Assembly: GCA_910587695.1 (NCBI GenBank)
Contig: CAJUNC010000010.1
Coordinates: forward strand, 27,411-91,410
DNA length: 64,000 bases
Direction of reading: 5' to 3'
Source of the DNA: an uncultured Lactobacillus sp.
GTDB lineage: Bacteria > Bacillota > Bacilli > Lactobacillales > Lactobacillaceae
The notes beneath the pieces were generated by a model, which saw only the letters and a program-made list of their open reading frames with translations, had not been told where the DNA came from and searched no databases. A program made the position numbers and the translations under genes. Shown here one piece after another: positions 56,471 to 64,000 of this stretch; position 1 is the first letter of the stretch; each line of letters starts with the position of its first letter.

Positions 56471-58399
56471 TTATTCAGCAGTGATCGCGATCAAATTGTC
56501 ACCGTGTTTTACTTCGTCGACATCGATGCGTTCTACACTTGCATAGTTCATCGTGTTAGTTACGATCACCATTACCGTTGTGTCGTAACCAGCTTGCTTG
56601 ATAGCTTCTAGATCAGCTGTCCCTAAAACGTCACCCTTCTTGATCTTTTGACCTTGAGTTACGTTAGAGGTGAAATGTTGACCTTTCAAGTTGACCGTAT
56701 CGATACCTACGTGGATCAAGACTTCTGCACCTCGATCTGTCTTGATACCATAAGCATGCTTTGTTTCATAAGCTACTGTGATCTCACCATCTGCTGGAGC
56801 ATAGATCGTACCGTCAGCTGGAACAACTGCCGCACCATCACCCATCATCTTAGTGGAGAATACTTGATCGTTTACTTCGCTTAGATCGATCGACTTGCCA
56901 TCAACTGGGGAATCAACAACTTGATTTTCGACCCCAGAAACTTTTTTAGCTTCTGTTTTTGCTTCCTTAACTTCTTTTGGTTCACTTGGTGCAGCCACTG
57001 GAGCTGGATTTAATAATTGGCTGTGACTCTTACCATAGATAAATGTCAAAGCAAATGCAGCTGCAAATGAGATGAGCTCAGCTACGATATACATTGGGAT
57101 CGAAGAAGCGTTGATCGACAAGAACCCAAGGAAACCAGCAGAACCTAATGAAACTGCAACGACATGCATCAAACCAGCAAACATCGCTGCGATCCCTGAA
57201 CCGATCAACGCACAGAAGAATGGGAATTTATACTTCAAGTTGACCCCAAACAAGGCTGGTTCAGTGATCCCAAGTAAAGCTGAGACCCCAGCTGAAGATG
57301 CAAGACCTTTCATCTTCTTGTCTTTTGTCAATGTCCAGACCGCAAATGTTGCAGCACCTTGCGCAACGTTAGCCATCGAAGCTACGACAAAGATAAAGTC
57401 ACCTGCGCCCTTACCATTGCTGAAGGCTGTGATAAGTTGGGTCTCGATCGCTGGGAAACTTTGGTGTAACCCAGTTAATACGATAGCCGAGTAAGTAAGA
57501 CCAAAGATACCCATTCCAATAAAGCTTGTTGTGTCGTATAACCAAACGATACCATTTGTTACCCAATCAGAAAGTGTCTTCATTGCAGGCCCTACGATCG
57601 TGAAGGTCAAAAAGCCTGTCAACATAACAGCGATCAGTGGAGTAAAGGTAAAGTCAACTGCTGATGGTAAACGTTTGTGTAACCATTTTTCTAAAACAGA
57701 CAAGATCCAAACAGCTGCTAAGACTGGAATAACTTGGTAATAGTAGTTATTTTGCATAACTTGCATGCCAAAGATATCCCATGATTTACCTGCCATCAAG
57801 TCAGGACTTGTCATGATCATCCCGATCGCTGCCCCGAGGTATTGGTTAGCCCCAAAACGCTTAGCAGCCGAGATCGCAACTAAGATCGGCATAAAGATAA
57901 ATGGTGCTGCCGACATCAATTGGATCATGCTAGACAAACCTTTGATCGCTGGATTCATTTCTACGATCGCTTGTGGTCCAAATAAGCCTTTAGAAGTCAA
58001 GAAGTTGTTTAAAGCCATCAACAAACCACCCGCAACTAAAGCTGGGATGATCGGAACAAAGATATCAGATAAGAGCTTGATAAATGCCATGATCGGATTG
58101 AACTTCTTGCCTTGTTCAGCGATCTTCTTTAGATCTTCGGTCGAGGCTTCTTTTAAGCCAGTTTCTTTGATGATCTCATCATAAACAAAGTTGACATCCC
58201 CTGGCCCAATGATGATCTGATATTGACCGTTGGTTTTAAATGTCCCCTTAACGTCTGGATTGTTATCCAACGCTGCTTGATCGATATTGTTATCGTCTTT
58301 TAAGACTAAGCGCAGACGAGTCGCACAGTGGGCTGCTCCCACCATATTGTCGCGACCGACCGCTGCAATGACGTCTTTTGCCACTTTTTTGTGATCCAT
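56471..58399 (-). CDS. scrA: PTS sucrose-specific IIBCA component
   Basis: Sucrose PTS permease, 642 residues with fused domains. IIB (about 1-80) has the phospho-Cys in GAAHCATRLRLVL. IIC (about 105-465) has ten hydrophobic segments, with LHQSFPAIETQLI and GITEPALFGVNLKYKFPF. IIA (about 490-642) has the phospho-His in VLIHVGIDTVNLKGQHF. The order B-C-A and the divergent scrB identify sucrose as substrate; the trehalose PTS is closest in sequence and cannot be fully excluded. The ATG at 58399 follows AAGGAG. It delivers sucrose 6-phosphate to ScrB. Confidence 0.9.
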   Translation of the reverse strand: MDHKKVAKDVIAAVGRDNMVGAAHCATRLRLVLKDDNNIDQAALDNNPDVKGTFKTNGQYQIIIGPGDVNFVYDEIIKETGLKEASTEDLKKIAEQGKKFNPIMAFIKLLSDIFVPIIPALVAGGLLMALNNFLTSKGLFGPQAIVEMNPAIKGLSSMIQLMSAAPFIFMPILVAISAAKRFGANQYLGAAIGMIMTSPDLMAGKSWDIFGMQVMQNNYYYQVIPVLAAVWILSVLEKWLHKRLPSAVDFTFTPLIAVMLTGFLTFTIVGPAMKTLSDWVTNGIVWLYDTTSFIGMGIFGLTYSAIVLTGLHQSFPAIETQLITAFSNGKGAGDFIFVVASMANVAQGAATFAVWTLTKDKKMKGLASSAGVSALLGITEPALFGVNLKYKFPFFCALIGSGIAAMFAGLMHVVAVSLGSAGFLGFLSINASSIPMYIVAELISFAAAFALTFIYGKSHSQLLNPAPVAAPSEPKEVKEAKTEAKKVSGVENQVVDSPVDGKSIDLSEVNDQVFSTKMMGDGAAVVPADGTIYAPADGEITVAYETKHAYGIKTDRGAEVLIHVGIDTVNLKGQHFTSNVTQGQKIKKGDVLGTADLEAIKQAGYDTTVMVIVTNTMNYASVERIDVDEVKHGDNLIAITAE

Positions 58400-58416
58400 C
58401 GTTAGCACTCCTTTTT

Positions 58417-58597
58417 TGTAAACGTTTTACATTTTCTATATCTATAATAATATCGTATTTCAAAAATATGTCAATCGTTTATCACAAATTTATTTTAAAA
58501 AATTTAAAATCCAAAAATATATTTCGATATACTATGATATACGTTTGACACAAATAGCTGTAAAAGTTAAAATTCAATATATAGACAACGTTTTCAA
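58417..58597. promoter_or_regulatory. Divergent scrA/scrB control region
   Basis: Rightward promoter TTGACA (58545-58550), 17 bp, TAAAAT (58568-58573). Just downstream, 58584-58597 reads TTGAAAACGTTGTC on the minus strand, a perfect cre. On the scrA side, minus-strand TTGACA is followed at 16 bp by TATTAT, and TGTAAACGTTTTACA (58417-58431) is a palindromic ScrR/LacI-type operator before the scrA start. This predicts double control by ScrR and CcpA. Confidence 0.75.
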
Positions 58598-58626
58598 AAA
58601 CGCTTAAAAAGAAGGGATATTCAACT

Positions 58627-60123
58627 ATGGAATGGACACGTGAAATGCGCTATCGGGCATACGCCGATTGGAGCGCTGAAACATTATTGAAATTACAAGC
58701 ACAAGCAGCTAACTCCCCTTATCAAATGAGTTATCACATTCGCCCAAGCTCGGGACTTTTAAATGACCCCAACGGTTTTTCTTACTTCAATGGTCAATGG
58801 CACGTCTTTTATCAATCATTTCCATTTGGTGCCGCTCATGGTCTCAAATCATGGATGCACTTAGTCTCTGATGACCTTGTGCATTGGAAAGATCTCGGTC
58901 TAGCGATCGCACCCGATACAAAATACGATAGCCACGGGGCTTATTCAGGTTCAGCTTTACCAGTAGATGATAAATTGTTCTTGATGTACACCGGTAATCA
59001 TCGTGATCAAGACTGGATCAGACATCCATTCCAATTAGGTGCTTGGATGGATCAAGAAGGTCAGATAACTAAGCTCACTGAACCATTGATCACCCAACCA
59101 GATCATACGACCGATCATTTCCGCGATCCACAAGTTTTCAAACACCGCGATCTCTACTACGTTGTATTGGGTGCTCAAGATAAAGAAACTAAGACTGGTA
59201 AGATCTCCTTATTCTCATCTAAAGACCTTAAGGAGTTCACCGATCTAGGCTATCTCGAATTCACTGCAGAAGAAATGGGCTATATGATCGAATGTCCTAA
59301 CTTGATCTTTGTCGATGACAAACCACTTTTGGTCTTTTGCCCACAAGGTTTGGACAAAGATGTCGTAGCTTACGACAATATCTACCCTAATATGTATCTT
59401 TTAGGTGAAGATGTTCAGCTAAACAAAGCCAGATTTGAAGCTGGAACCAACCAGATCCAAAACTTAGATGATGGGTTCGATGTTTATGCCTCCCAAGCTT
59501 TCAATACTCCAGACGGTAAAGCTTATCTGATCAGTTGGGTCGGATTACCTGACGTTTCATATCCAACTGATGAAGAAAACTGGGCTAGCTGCTTGAGCCA
59601 AGTCAAAGAACTCTCCTTAAAGGATGGCAAACTTATCCAACGTCCTGTCGTTTCCATGGCTGCTCTGCGTGAAAAAGGCACTCCACTTCAAGCAGCTAAA
59701 AAAGTTAACGCTAAACAGCAAATAATTGCTGAAAGTGGCGAGCAATATGAGTTAAAATTGACTTTAGATACTGACCAGAATGGTACCCTCCATTTAGCTG
59801 GCAATGATGACCTTAGTCAAAGTTTGAAGCTTGAATTCTCAACTGGAAAAGACGCATATTTGACCGTTTCACGTGCAGATATCGGCGCTCAATTTGCAAC
59901 TGAATTTGGCACAACGCGCACCATTGCGCTCCCAGACCAAAAAGCGCTCGACCTTGAGATCTTTATCGATCATTCGCTCTGTGAAATTTTTGTCAACGGT
60001 GGTGAACATGTGCTGACTTTACGTTTCTTTGCCGAAACTGGCAATAAACAGATCGCTCTCACTTCACCAACTGAGGCTGCGTTAAACTATCGGGGTACTT
60101 TCTGGAAGCTTAAAAGCATCTAG
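58627..60123 (+). CDS. scrB: Sucrose-6-phosphate hydrolase (GH32)
   Basis: Splits sucrose 6-phosphate into glucose 6-phosphate and fructose, cytoplasmic, 498 residues. The five-bladed propeller of GH32 has the nucleophile Asp in the motif GLLNDPNGFSYFNG near residue 45, then HFRDPQVFKH with the stabilising Asp, and the acid/base Glu in YMIECPNLIFVD. A C-terminal beta-sandwich follows (IFIDHSLCEIFVNGGEH). No signal peptide, so intracellular. It starts at an ATG after GAAGGGAT; divergent from scrA, and followed 14 bp later by scrR. Confidence 0.95.
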   Translation: MEWTREMRYRAYADWSAETLLKLQAQAANSPYQMSYHIRPSSGLLNDPNGFSYFNGQWHVFYQSFPFGAAHGLKSWMHLVSDDLVHWKDLGLAIAPDTKYDSHGAYSGSALPVDDKLFLMYTGNHRDQDWIRHPFQLGAWMDQEGQITKLTEPLITQPDHTTDHFRDPQVFKHRDLYYVVLGAQDKETKTGKISLFSSKDLKEFTDLGYLEFTAEEMGYMIECPNLIFVDDKPLLVFCPQGLDKDVVAYDNIYPNMYLLGEDVQLNKARFEAGTNQIQNLDDGFDVYASQAFNTPDGKAYLISWVGLPDVSYPTDEENWASCLSQVKELSLKDGKLIQRPVVSMAALREKGTPLQAAKKVNAKQQIIAESGEQYELKLTLDTDQNGTLHLAGNDDLSQSLKLEFSTGKDAYLTVSRADIGAQFATEFGTTRTIALPDQKALDLEIFIDHSLCEIFVNGGEHVLTLRFFAETGNKQIALTSPTEAALNYRGTFWKLKSI

Positions 60124-60137
60124 AAAGGATGGAGCAT

Positions 60138-61133
60138 ATGCGTCCCAAATTAACTGACGTCGCTAAAAAAGCGGGCGTCTCTGTCACAACCGTTTCACGT
60201 GTCATCAACGATTACGGTTATATCAGTCAAAAGACACGCGACAAAGTTTTTACTGCAATGGAAGAGTTGAACTATCAACCTAACTCATTAGCACGCTCTT
60301 TACATGGTAAGAGCACTAATCTAGTCGGTCTGATCTTTCCTGCGATCACCAACCCTTTTTTTGCTGAGTTAGTTGAAAAGATCGAACAAAAGCTCTTTTC
60401 AGAAGGATACAAGGTCATCTTGTGTAATGCCGGTTCAGATAAAGAAAAAGAGCGCGAATATTTAAAGATGCTCTTAGCCAATCAAGTCGATGGGATCATC
60501 GCTGGGGCACATAACCTCGGGATCGACGAGTACAATCGAGTCGGTTTACCAATCGTTTCATTTGATCGTAAACTCTCAGAACAGATCCCGATCGTCTCAT
60601 GTGATAACTACGCTGGTGGCAAGATGGCAGTGCAAGAGCTCTACAATGCTGGGGCACGCCACATTTATTTCCTGGGAAATCCTCACCAACAAGGCAACCC
60701 GACTGATCAACGTCTAGCAGGATATTGCGATACGCTTGAAACTTATGGTCTAAGTCGCCATATCCATACGGTGAGTTTTTCAGAATCTCCTTCGCTCAAG
60801 CTTTTTTCGATCAAAAAGCTCTTACAAGAAAGTGTCGCTGACGGGATCGTCTGCACCGATGATCTCACGGCGCTTTTAGTCTTACAAGCAGCTAAAGAGT
60901 TAGCGATCAAAGTGCCTGAGCAGTTAAAGGTCACTGGTTTTGATGGAACGACGCAGATCCAGCTCTATCATCCCGAATTATCGACGATCGTTCAACCGAT
61001 CTCAGATATCGCTGAACTTTTGGTCGAGGTCTTAAAAGAGCGGATCAAACAACCTACTGAGCCTCTCAAACAGATGCAATATACGTTACCTGTAAGCTTT
61101 TTACAGCGTAACTCGACTTTTAAATTAAACTAA
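60138..61133 (+). CDS. scrR: LacI-family sucrose operon repressor
   Basis: Regulator of 331 residues. The LacI helix-turn-helix LTDVAKKAGVSVTTVSRVIN is at 4-23, the hinge is YQPNSLARSLHGKS, and the periplasmic-binding-protein-like effector domain has LVGLIFPAITNPFFAEL, DGIIAGAH, GARHIYFLGNP and the C-terminal VTGFDGTTQIQLYHPELSTI. The start at 60138 is preferred, with AAGGA 8 bases upstream; the ATG at 60129 overlaps that site. Co-transcribed with scrB and acts on the palindromes in the scrA/scrB control region. Confidence 0.93.
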   Translation: MRPKLTDVAKKAGVSVTTVSRVINDYGYISQKTRDKVFTAMEELNYQPNSLARSLHGKSTNLVGLIFPAITNPFFAELVEKIEQKLFSEGYKVILCNAGSDKEKEREYLKMLLANQVDGIIAGAHNLGIDEYNRVGLPIVSFDRKLSEQIPIVSCDNYAGGKMAVQELYNAGARHIYFLGNPHQQGNPTDQRLAGYCDTLETYGLSRHIHTVSFSESPSLKLFSIKKLLQESVADGIVCTDDLTALLVLQAAKELAIKVPEQLKVTGFDGTTQIQLYHPELSTIVQPISDIAELLVEVLKERIKQPTEPLKQMQYTLPVSFLQRNSTFKLN

Positions 61134-61136
61134 TAG

Positions 61137-61168
61137 GACCGCTCAACTAGTTAGTTGGGCGGTCTTTT
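61137..61168 (+). terminator. Terminator of scrB-scrR
   Basis: GACCGCTCAACTA and TAGTTGGGCGGTC pair with one mismatch around a two-base loop, followed by TTTT. Confidence 0.85.
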
Positions 61169-61189
61169 AGTTTAATTTAAAATGCTCTC

Positions 61190-61987
61190 CTAGTAACTGA
61201 ATCCAAGATCAGTAAGTACCTTTTTTACACAAGACGGTATTTTTTGAAAAGGTGAGCATAAAAAAGATTCAATAGTCGTTTTTAAGCCTAACATCTGCTT
61301 TTCACAGATCGAATCATTCAATAATAGTAATAAGCTGAGCCAATGTTGGTACCATAAATACTTCATATCTAGCTCTTGAATGTATTTATAGACTTCTCTT
61401 TTTGGCTTAAAATGTTTCTTGTTTACTAATAATTCACTATATAAGCTTAATAAAACTTCGTAGACTTCAACTAGATAAGCACCATCATATGTATCTGCTA
61501 AGATCTGCTCTTCTAGCACCGACCTACAATGCTCTAGACTTTGAATATTCAATAGATCTGCCTTAAATGCTAATAATCTCAATTCATCTAGCGACCAGAC
61601 ATCGACTTCAAAGAAATATTCGTTAAAATACATAACATCAGCTTCTGTCCTACTAGGATTGTAAGCTGTCTTCAGCTGATATTTGAATCCTCGCTTATTT
61701 TGACTATCATTTAAGAGCTGTAATTGTTCTACTTTCAAAGTATGTTCTTTAAAGCGATGCCAAAATTCCTCTGATTTTTTGATCTGCTCATTTTCATAAA
61801 AAAAGCCAAATTGATGCAATGAAATATGTAAATTTTGTAAAACTTCCAAAAAACTCTCTACGGATAAATTTGATTCCCCACGTTCAAATTTAGCTAATGT
61901 AGAAGGTGAGACAACATCTTTTGCCACTTTCTGCAAAGTCATCTTCTTGGAACACCGGATCTTTCGCACTAATTCCCCACAATTCAT
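61190..61987 (-). CDS. Rgg-like transcriptional regulator
   Basis: A 265-residue protein with the architecture of Rgg/GadR/MutR regulators. The N-terminal XRE-type helix-turn-helix is MTLQKVAKDVVSPSTLAKFE (about 17-36), followed by RGESNLSVESFLEVLQNL and a C-terminal all-helical ~200-residue domain of TPR-like repeats (LDELRLLAFKADLLNIQSL, YDGAYLVEVYEVLLSLYSEL). Such proteins bind short pheromone peptides in streptococci and lactobacilli. The ATG at 61987 is chosen because GGAGGG precedes it. It is divergent from an ABC exporter gene. No convincing pheromone gene was found in the 339-bp gap. Confidence 0.82.
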   Translation of the reverse strand: MNCGELVRKIRCSKKMTLQKVAKDVVSPSTLAKFERGESNLSVESFLEVLQNLHISLHQFGFFYENEQIKKSEEFWHRFKEHTLKVEQLQLLNDSQNKRGFKYQLKTAYNPSRTEADVMYFNEYFFEVDVWSLDELRLLAFKADLLNIQSLEHCRSVLEEQILADTYDGAYLVEVYEVLLSLYSELLVNKKHFKPKREVYKYIQELDMKYLWYQHWLSLLLLLNDSICEKQMLGLKTTIESFLCSPFQKIPSCVKKVLTDLGFSY

Positions 61988-62326
61988 CAAAAGCCCTCCA
62001 AACCTTTTTTCTTTTTTCATTGCTTAGACTATAATAAAAAACTTCCAAATTCAATCTTGACAAGTCGATCTGAATAGTATTTCGTGTACAGCTCTAGTCC
62101 AGTTGCTTTTTACGTTCTTGATATTTTTCATAATTGCCAAAAATTATTGATAAATGATCGTATATTCCTTATTACTTATACTATTTTTGTAATATATGCC
62201 ATTTTTCTATATTCTATCTTCCAATATGATAATATCATTTTACAAATTCTACCAAAGTATAGTAGACACTGGTATATTGTCCGTCATTTTAATGTAATGA
62301 TCATTTTCACCTATAGGAGGGATATC
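61988..62326. other. Intergenic region between the Rgg-like gene and the ABC exporter
   Basis: A 339-bp AT-rich gap carrying the divergent promoters. A possible -35 TTGTCA for the Rgg-like gene is seen on the minus strand near 62062. No hydrophobic pheromone-type peptide gene with a good ribosome binding site was found on either strand. Hairpins are weak. Confidence 0.5.
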
Positions 62327-63904
62327 ATGTTCTATAAATATTGTTCAAAAGTTAAAAGTTCTTTGTTTTTGTTGCTCGCTTTAGTTAAAGCGTTCGAAGA
62401 TGTTTTTGCTGCTTTTCTTGTGGCGCGCTACATCAACTTAGCCCAGACAAAAAGCTATCACGAACTCTTGTCTTTAACATTACTTGCTGTTGGAGGTTTC
62501 TTATTCTTTACCCTACTTGGTCTAGGGTATCGAAGAATACGATCCTCACTTCTAAAAGATGTCAATGTCAGATTCAAAAATGATCTAGTCGCTTATCTAC
62601 TTGAAACTGATAATGCCCTCAAGCTAGATATATCTTATCTAACAAATGATCTTAAACAACTTGAAACTGCACGGATCGAAGGCCAGTTAAATATCGTTTT
62701 TTACTCGTTCCAATTTCTGACTTCTTTTATCGCAGGACTAGTTGCCAACTTGCTTTTAACATTCGTCTATGCACTGACTTCACTTGTTCCTGCGGCTGTT
62801 CAACGACTCTTTTCAAAAAAGGTCGAAACTTCTTCTGTTGCATGGCAAAAGAGCAACAGTGCTTATACTGCTAAAGTCGAAGAACTATTTAAAAATCTTT
62901 CTTTGATCAAACTCTATGATATTCGAAAATTATTTTCCACTAAAATGGAAAAACCGATCTTGGACCTAGAAGAAGCACTGCGTAAAATGAAGTTAAACAT
63001 CGGCTATACTACTGAAGCATTGGTCGGAACTAGTTTTATCACAATGATCGTGATCCCCTTTTTACTTGGGATCTATCTCGTAATGAGTGGTCATATCACG
63101 ATAGGTGTTTTTCTTATGATCGCTCAGCTCTCAAATAACTTCACCAGTCCTTTGATCTCGATCTTAGAAACACTCAATACGCTCAAAACGACCAATACGA
63201 TCTACCAAAAATATCTGACAGCTAAAAAGACTAAACGTGTTTTTGACCTCCCTTCCGCGACAGATTTCGACTCACTTGACTTAAAACAAGTAGGTTATAA
63301 AGATCTCTACCATGAGCTTGATCTTAGCGTTTTAAAACACGAAAAGCTCCTTTGGACGGCACCGTCTGGCTTTGGTAAAACAACACTTTTCAAGATCTTA
63401 TTGGGTGAATTGTCACCAGACACTGGGACATACGAGTTGAACGGCGCACCTGTCGATCATGCAAGCGTCCATGCTTATTTTGCCCATGTCGCCCAAGACC
63501 CGCGCATCTTTGCCGACACTTTACGCTTCAATCTTTGCTTGGGTAAAGATGTTCCAAAAGAAAAATTAGCCCGAGTGCTCGAATTGACTGGGCTAACTGA
63601 ACTAGTCGCCCAACGTGGGCTTGACTCTTCATTAAAAGCAGATGGCTCTGATCTTTCCGGCGGACAAAAACAACGCATCGAATTGGCACGTGCCTTGCTC
63701 CAAGAACGCCCCGTCTTATTAGTTGATGAAGGAACTTCAGCCTTAGATCCTAAGCTCTCTGAGTTGATCCACCAAAAAGCGATCGCGACCTTTGATGGGA
63801 CCGTGATCGAGATCGCCCATAAACTAAGTCCAAAAGAACAAGCGCTTTTTACCAAGACGCTCGCCTTAAATGAGCTAAACAAAAAAGTAGAAGCTGTAAC
63901 ATAA
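62327..63904 (+). CDS. ABC exporter, fused permease and ATPase
   Basis: ABC-transporter half-molecule of 525 residues with an N-terminal exporter membrane domain (about 1-300, six helices, e.g. LFLLLALVKAFEDVFAAFLV and FITMIVIPFLLGIYLVMSG) and a compact ATPase domain. Walker A is APSGFGKTTLFKIL near 355, signature DLSGGQKQRIELARALL, Walker B VLLVDEGTSALD (Glu present). The ATG at 62327 follows ATAGGAGGG; the long open frame further upstream has no ribosome binding site. A dimer would form the working transporter. Divergent from the Rgg-like gene, so peptide or pheromone export, or its own defence, is possible. It is short relative to the usual ~580 residues. Confidence 0.87.
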   Translation: MFYKYCSKVKSSLFLLLALVKAFEDVFAAFLVARYINLAQTKSYHELLSLTLLAVGGFLFFTLLGLGYRRIRSSLLKDVNVRFKNDLVAYLLETDNALKLDISYLTNDLKQLETARIEGQLNIVFYSFQFLTSFIAGLVANLLLTFVYALTSLVPAAVQRLFSKKVETSSVAWQKSNSAYTAKVEELFKNLSLIKLYDIRKLFSTKMEKPILDLEEALRKMKLNIGYTTEALVGTSFITMIVIPFLLGIYLVMSGHITIGVFLMIAQLSNNFTSPLISILETLNTLKTTNTIYQKYLTAKKTKRVFDLPSATDFDSLDLKQVGYKDLYHELDLSVLKHEKLLWTAPSGFGKTTLFKILLGELSPDTGTYELNGAPVDHASVHAYFAHVAQDPRIFADTLRFNLCLGKDVPKEKLARVLELTGLTELVAQRGLDSSLKADGSDLSGGQKQRIELARALLQERPVLLVDEGTSALDPKLSELIHQKAIATFDGTVIEIAHKLSPKEQALFTKTLALNELNKKVEAVT

Positions 63905-64000
63905 GTAAAAGACATCTTCAAACAGAAGGCACTGGGGTCCGTCAGGTATACAGTTTAAATAGAAAAATAGTTTATGCGGTTTGAACGCGGAATTTTTCTG

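Noticed and set aside
57072..58184. Several open frames opposite scrA
   Set aside because: Antisense shadows of a conserved PTS gene; no start signals or known motifs.
62051..62131. A 26-codon minus-strand frame upstream of the Rgg-like gene as a pheromone gene
   Set aside because: The peptide (MKNIKNVKSNWTRAVHEI...) is polar, has no good ribosome binding site and does not resemble known Rgg pheromones.
62084..62326. N-terminal extension of the ABC exporter to a GTG at 62084
   Set aside because: The frame is open but has no ribosome binding site and encodes an AT-driven hydrophobic string. ATAGGAGGG directly precedes the ATG at 62327.
63905..64000. End of an insertion sequence or start of a new gene at the window edge
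   Set aside because: The last 96 bases contain no start with a ribosome binding site and no recognisable terminal inverted repeat; nothing could be assigned.

Overview
The window looks like a piece of a Lactobacillaceae chromosome, most likely Ligilactobacillus or a close relative. The basis is the moderately low GC, strong AGGAGG-type ribosome binding sites, the gene order rsmG-noc-parA-parB-DUF951-ychF-DUF1129, an ECF folate transporter subunit under a tetrahydrofolate riboswitch, CcpA (cre) sites, and many PTS and ABC sugar systems. The rsmG/noc/par block normally lies close to the replication origin in Firmicutes, so the window is probably origin-proximal; dnaA itself is not here. No rRNA, tRNA, CRISPR array, prophage or intact insertion sequence was seen.

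Layout. 1-8.3 kb: the 3' part of a CPA2-type cation/proton antiporter, a beta-galactoside locus (GH35 enzyme, PTS IIC, divergent AraC-type regulator, cre site), a histidine phosphatase and an ABC-2 exporter. 8.3-12.8 kb: a UvrA paralogue, an HdeD-like membrane protein and acetate kinase. 12.9-20.4 kb: a complete L-ascorbate operon (ulaG-C-A-B-D-E-F) with divergent ulaR and an unrecognised membrane protein. 20.4-24.1 kb: an orphan DeoR/LacR regulator and a lipase plus membrane-anchored partner that resembles a type VII secreted lipase toxin/immunity pair. 24.1-28.7 kb: ychF, parB, parA, noc and rsmG. 28.8-32.3 kb: an esterase-fold protein that has lost its catalytic serine, an HD hydrolase, a C-rich small RNA candidate, two tandem paralogous small membrane proteins (the first frameshifted) and an Rpn-family nuclease with a probable internal gene. 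32.6-35 kb: a zinc-type ABC importer with a Zur-like box. 35.1-39.3 kb: a LanFEG-like ABC exporter with its own two-component system. 39.5-43.3 kb: an HD hydrolase, an HTH-only RpiR-like protein, riboswitch-folT, a uracil-DNA glycosylase-family protein and serC. 43.4-45.2 kb: a secreted LysM/NlpC-P60 hydrolase with WalR-type boxes. 45.3-53.2 kb: a maltodextrin locus with three GH13 genes (one catalytically dead), a Dyp-type peroxidase, and a deletion scar that joins the first codons of malR to the end of malG. 53.2-56.2 kb: a nitrilase-family protein, a DUF975 protein and an MFS transporter. 56.4-61.2 kb: the scrA / scrB-scrR sucrose locus. 61.2-64 kb: an Rgg-like regulator and a divergent ABC exporter.

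How the parts fit. The window mostly encodes carbohydrate uptake under carbon catabolite control (beta-galactosides, ascorbate, sucrose, formerly maltodextrin), with acetate kinase as the ATP-yielding end of fermentation. Competition and defence functions are interspersed: the lipase pair, Rpn, the LanFEG-like exporter and Rgg-ABC. The maltodextrin locus is visibly decaying. Its importer and repressor are gone, but the cytoplasmic hydrolases and the operators remain. The most interesting candidates are the lipase/DUF1433-like pair, the gene-within-gene in rpn, the dead GH13 paralogue, and the C-rich small RNA upstream of the tandem small membrane proteins.
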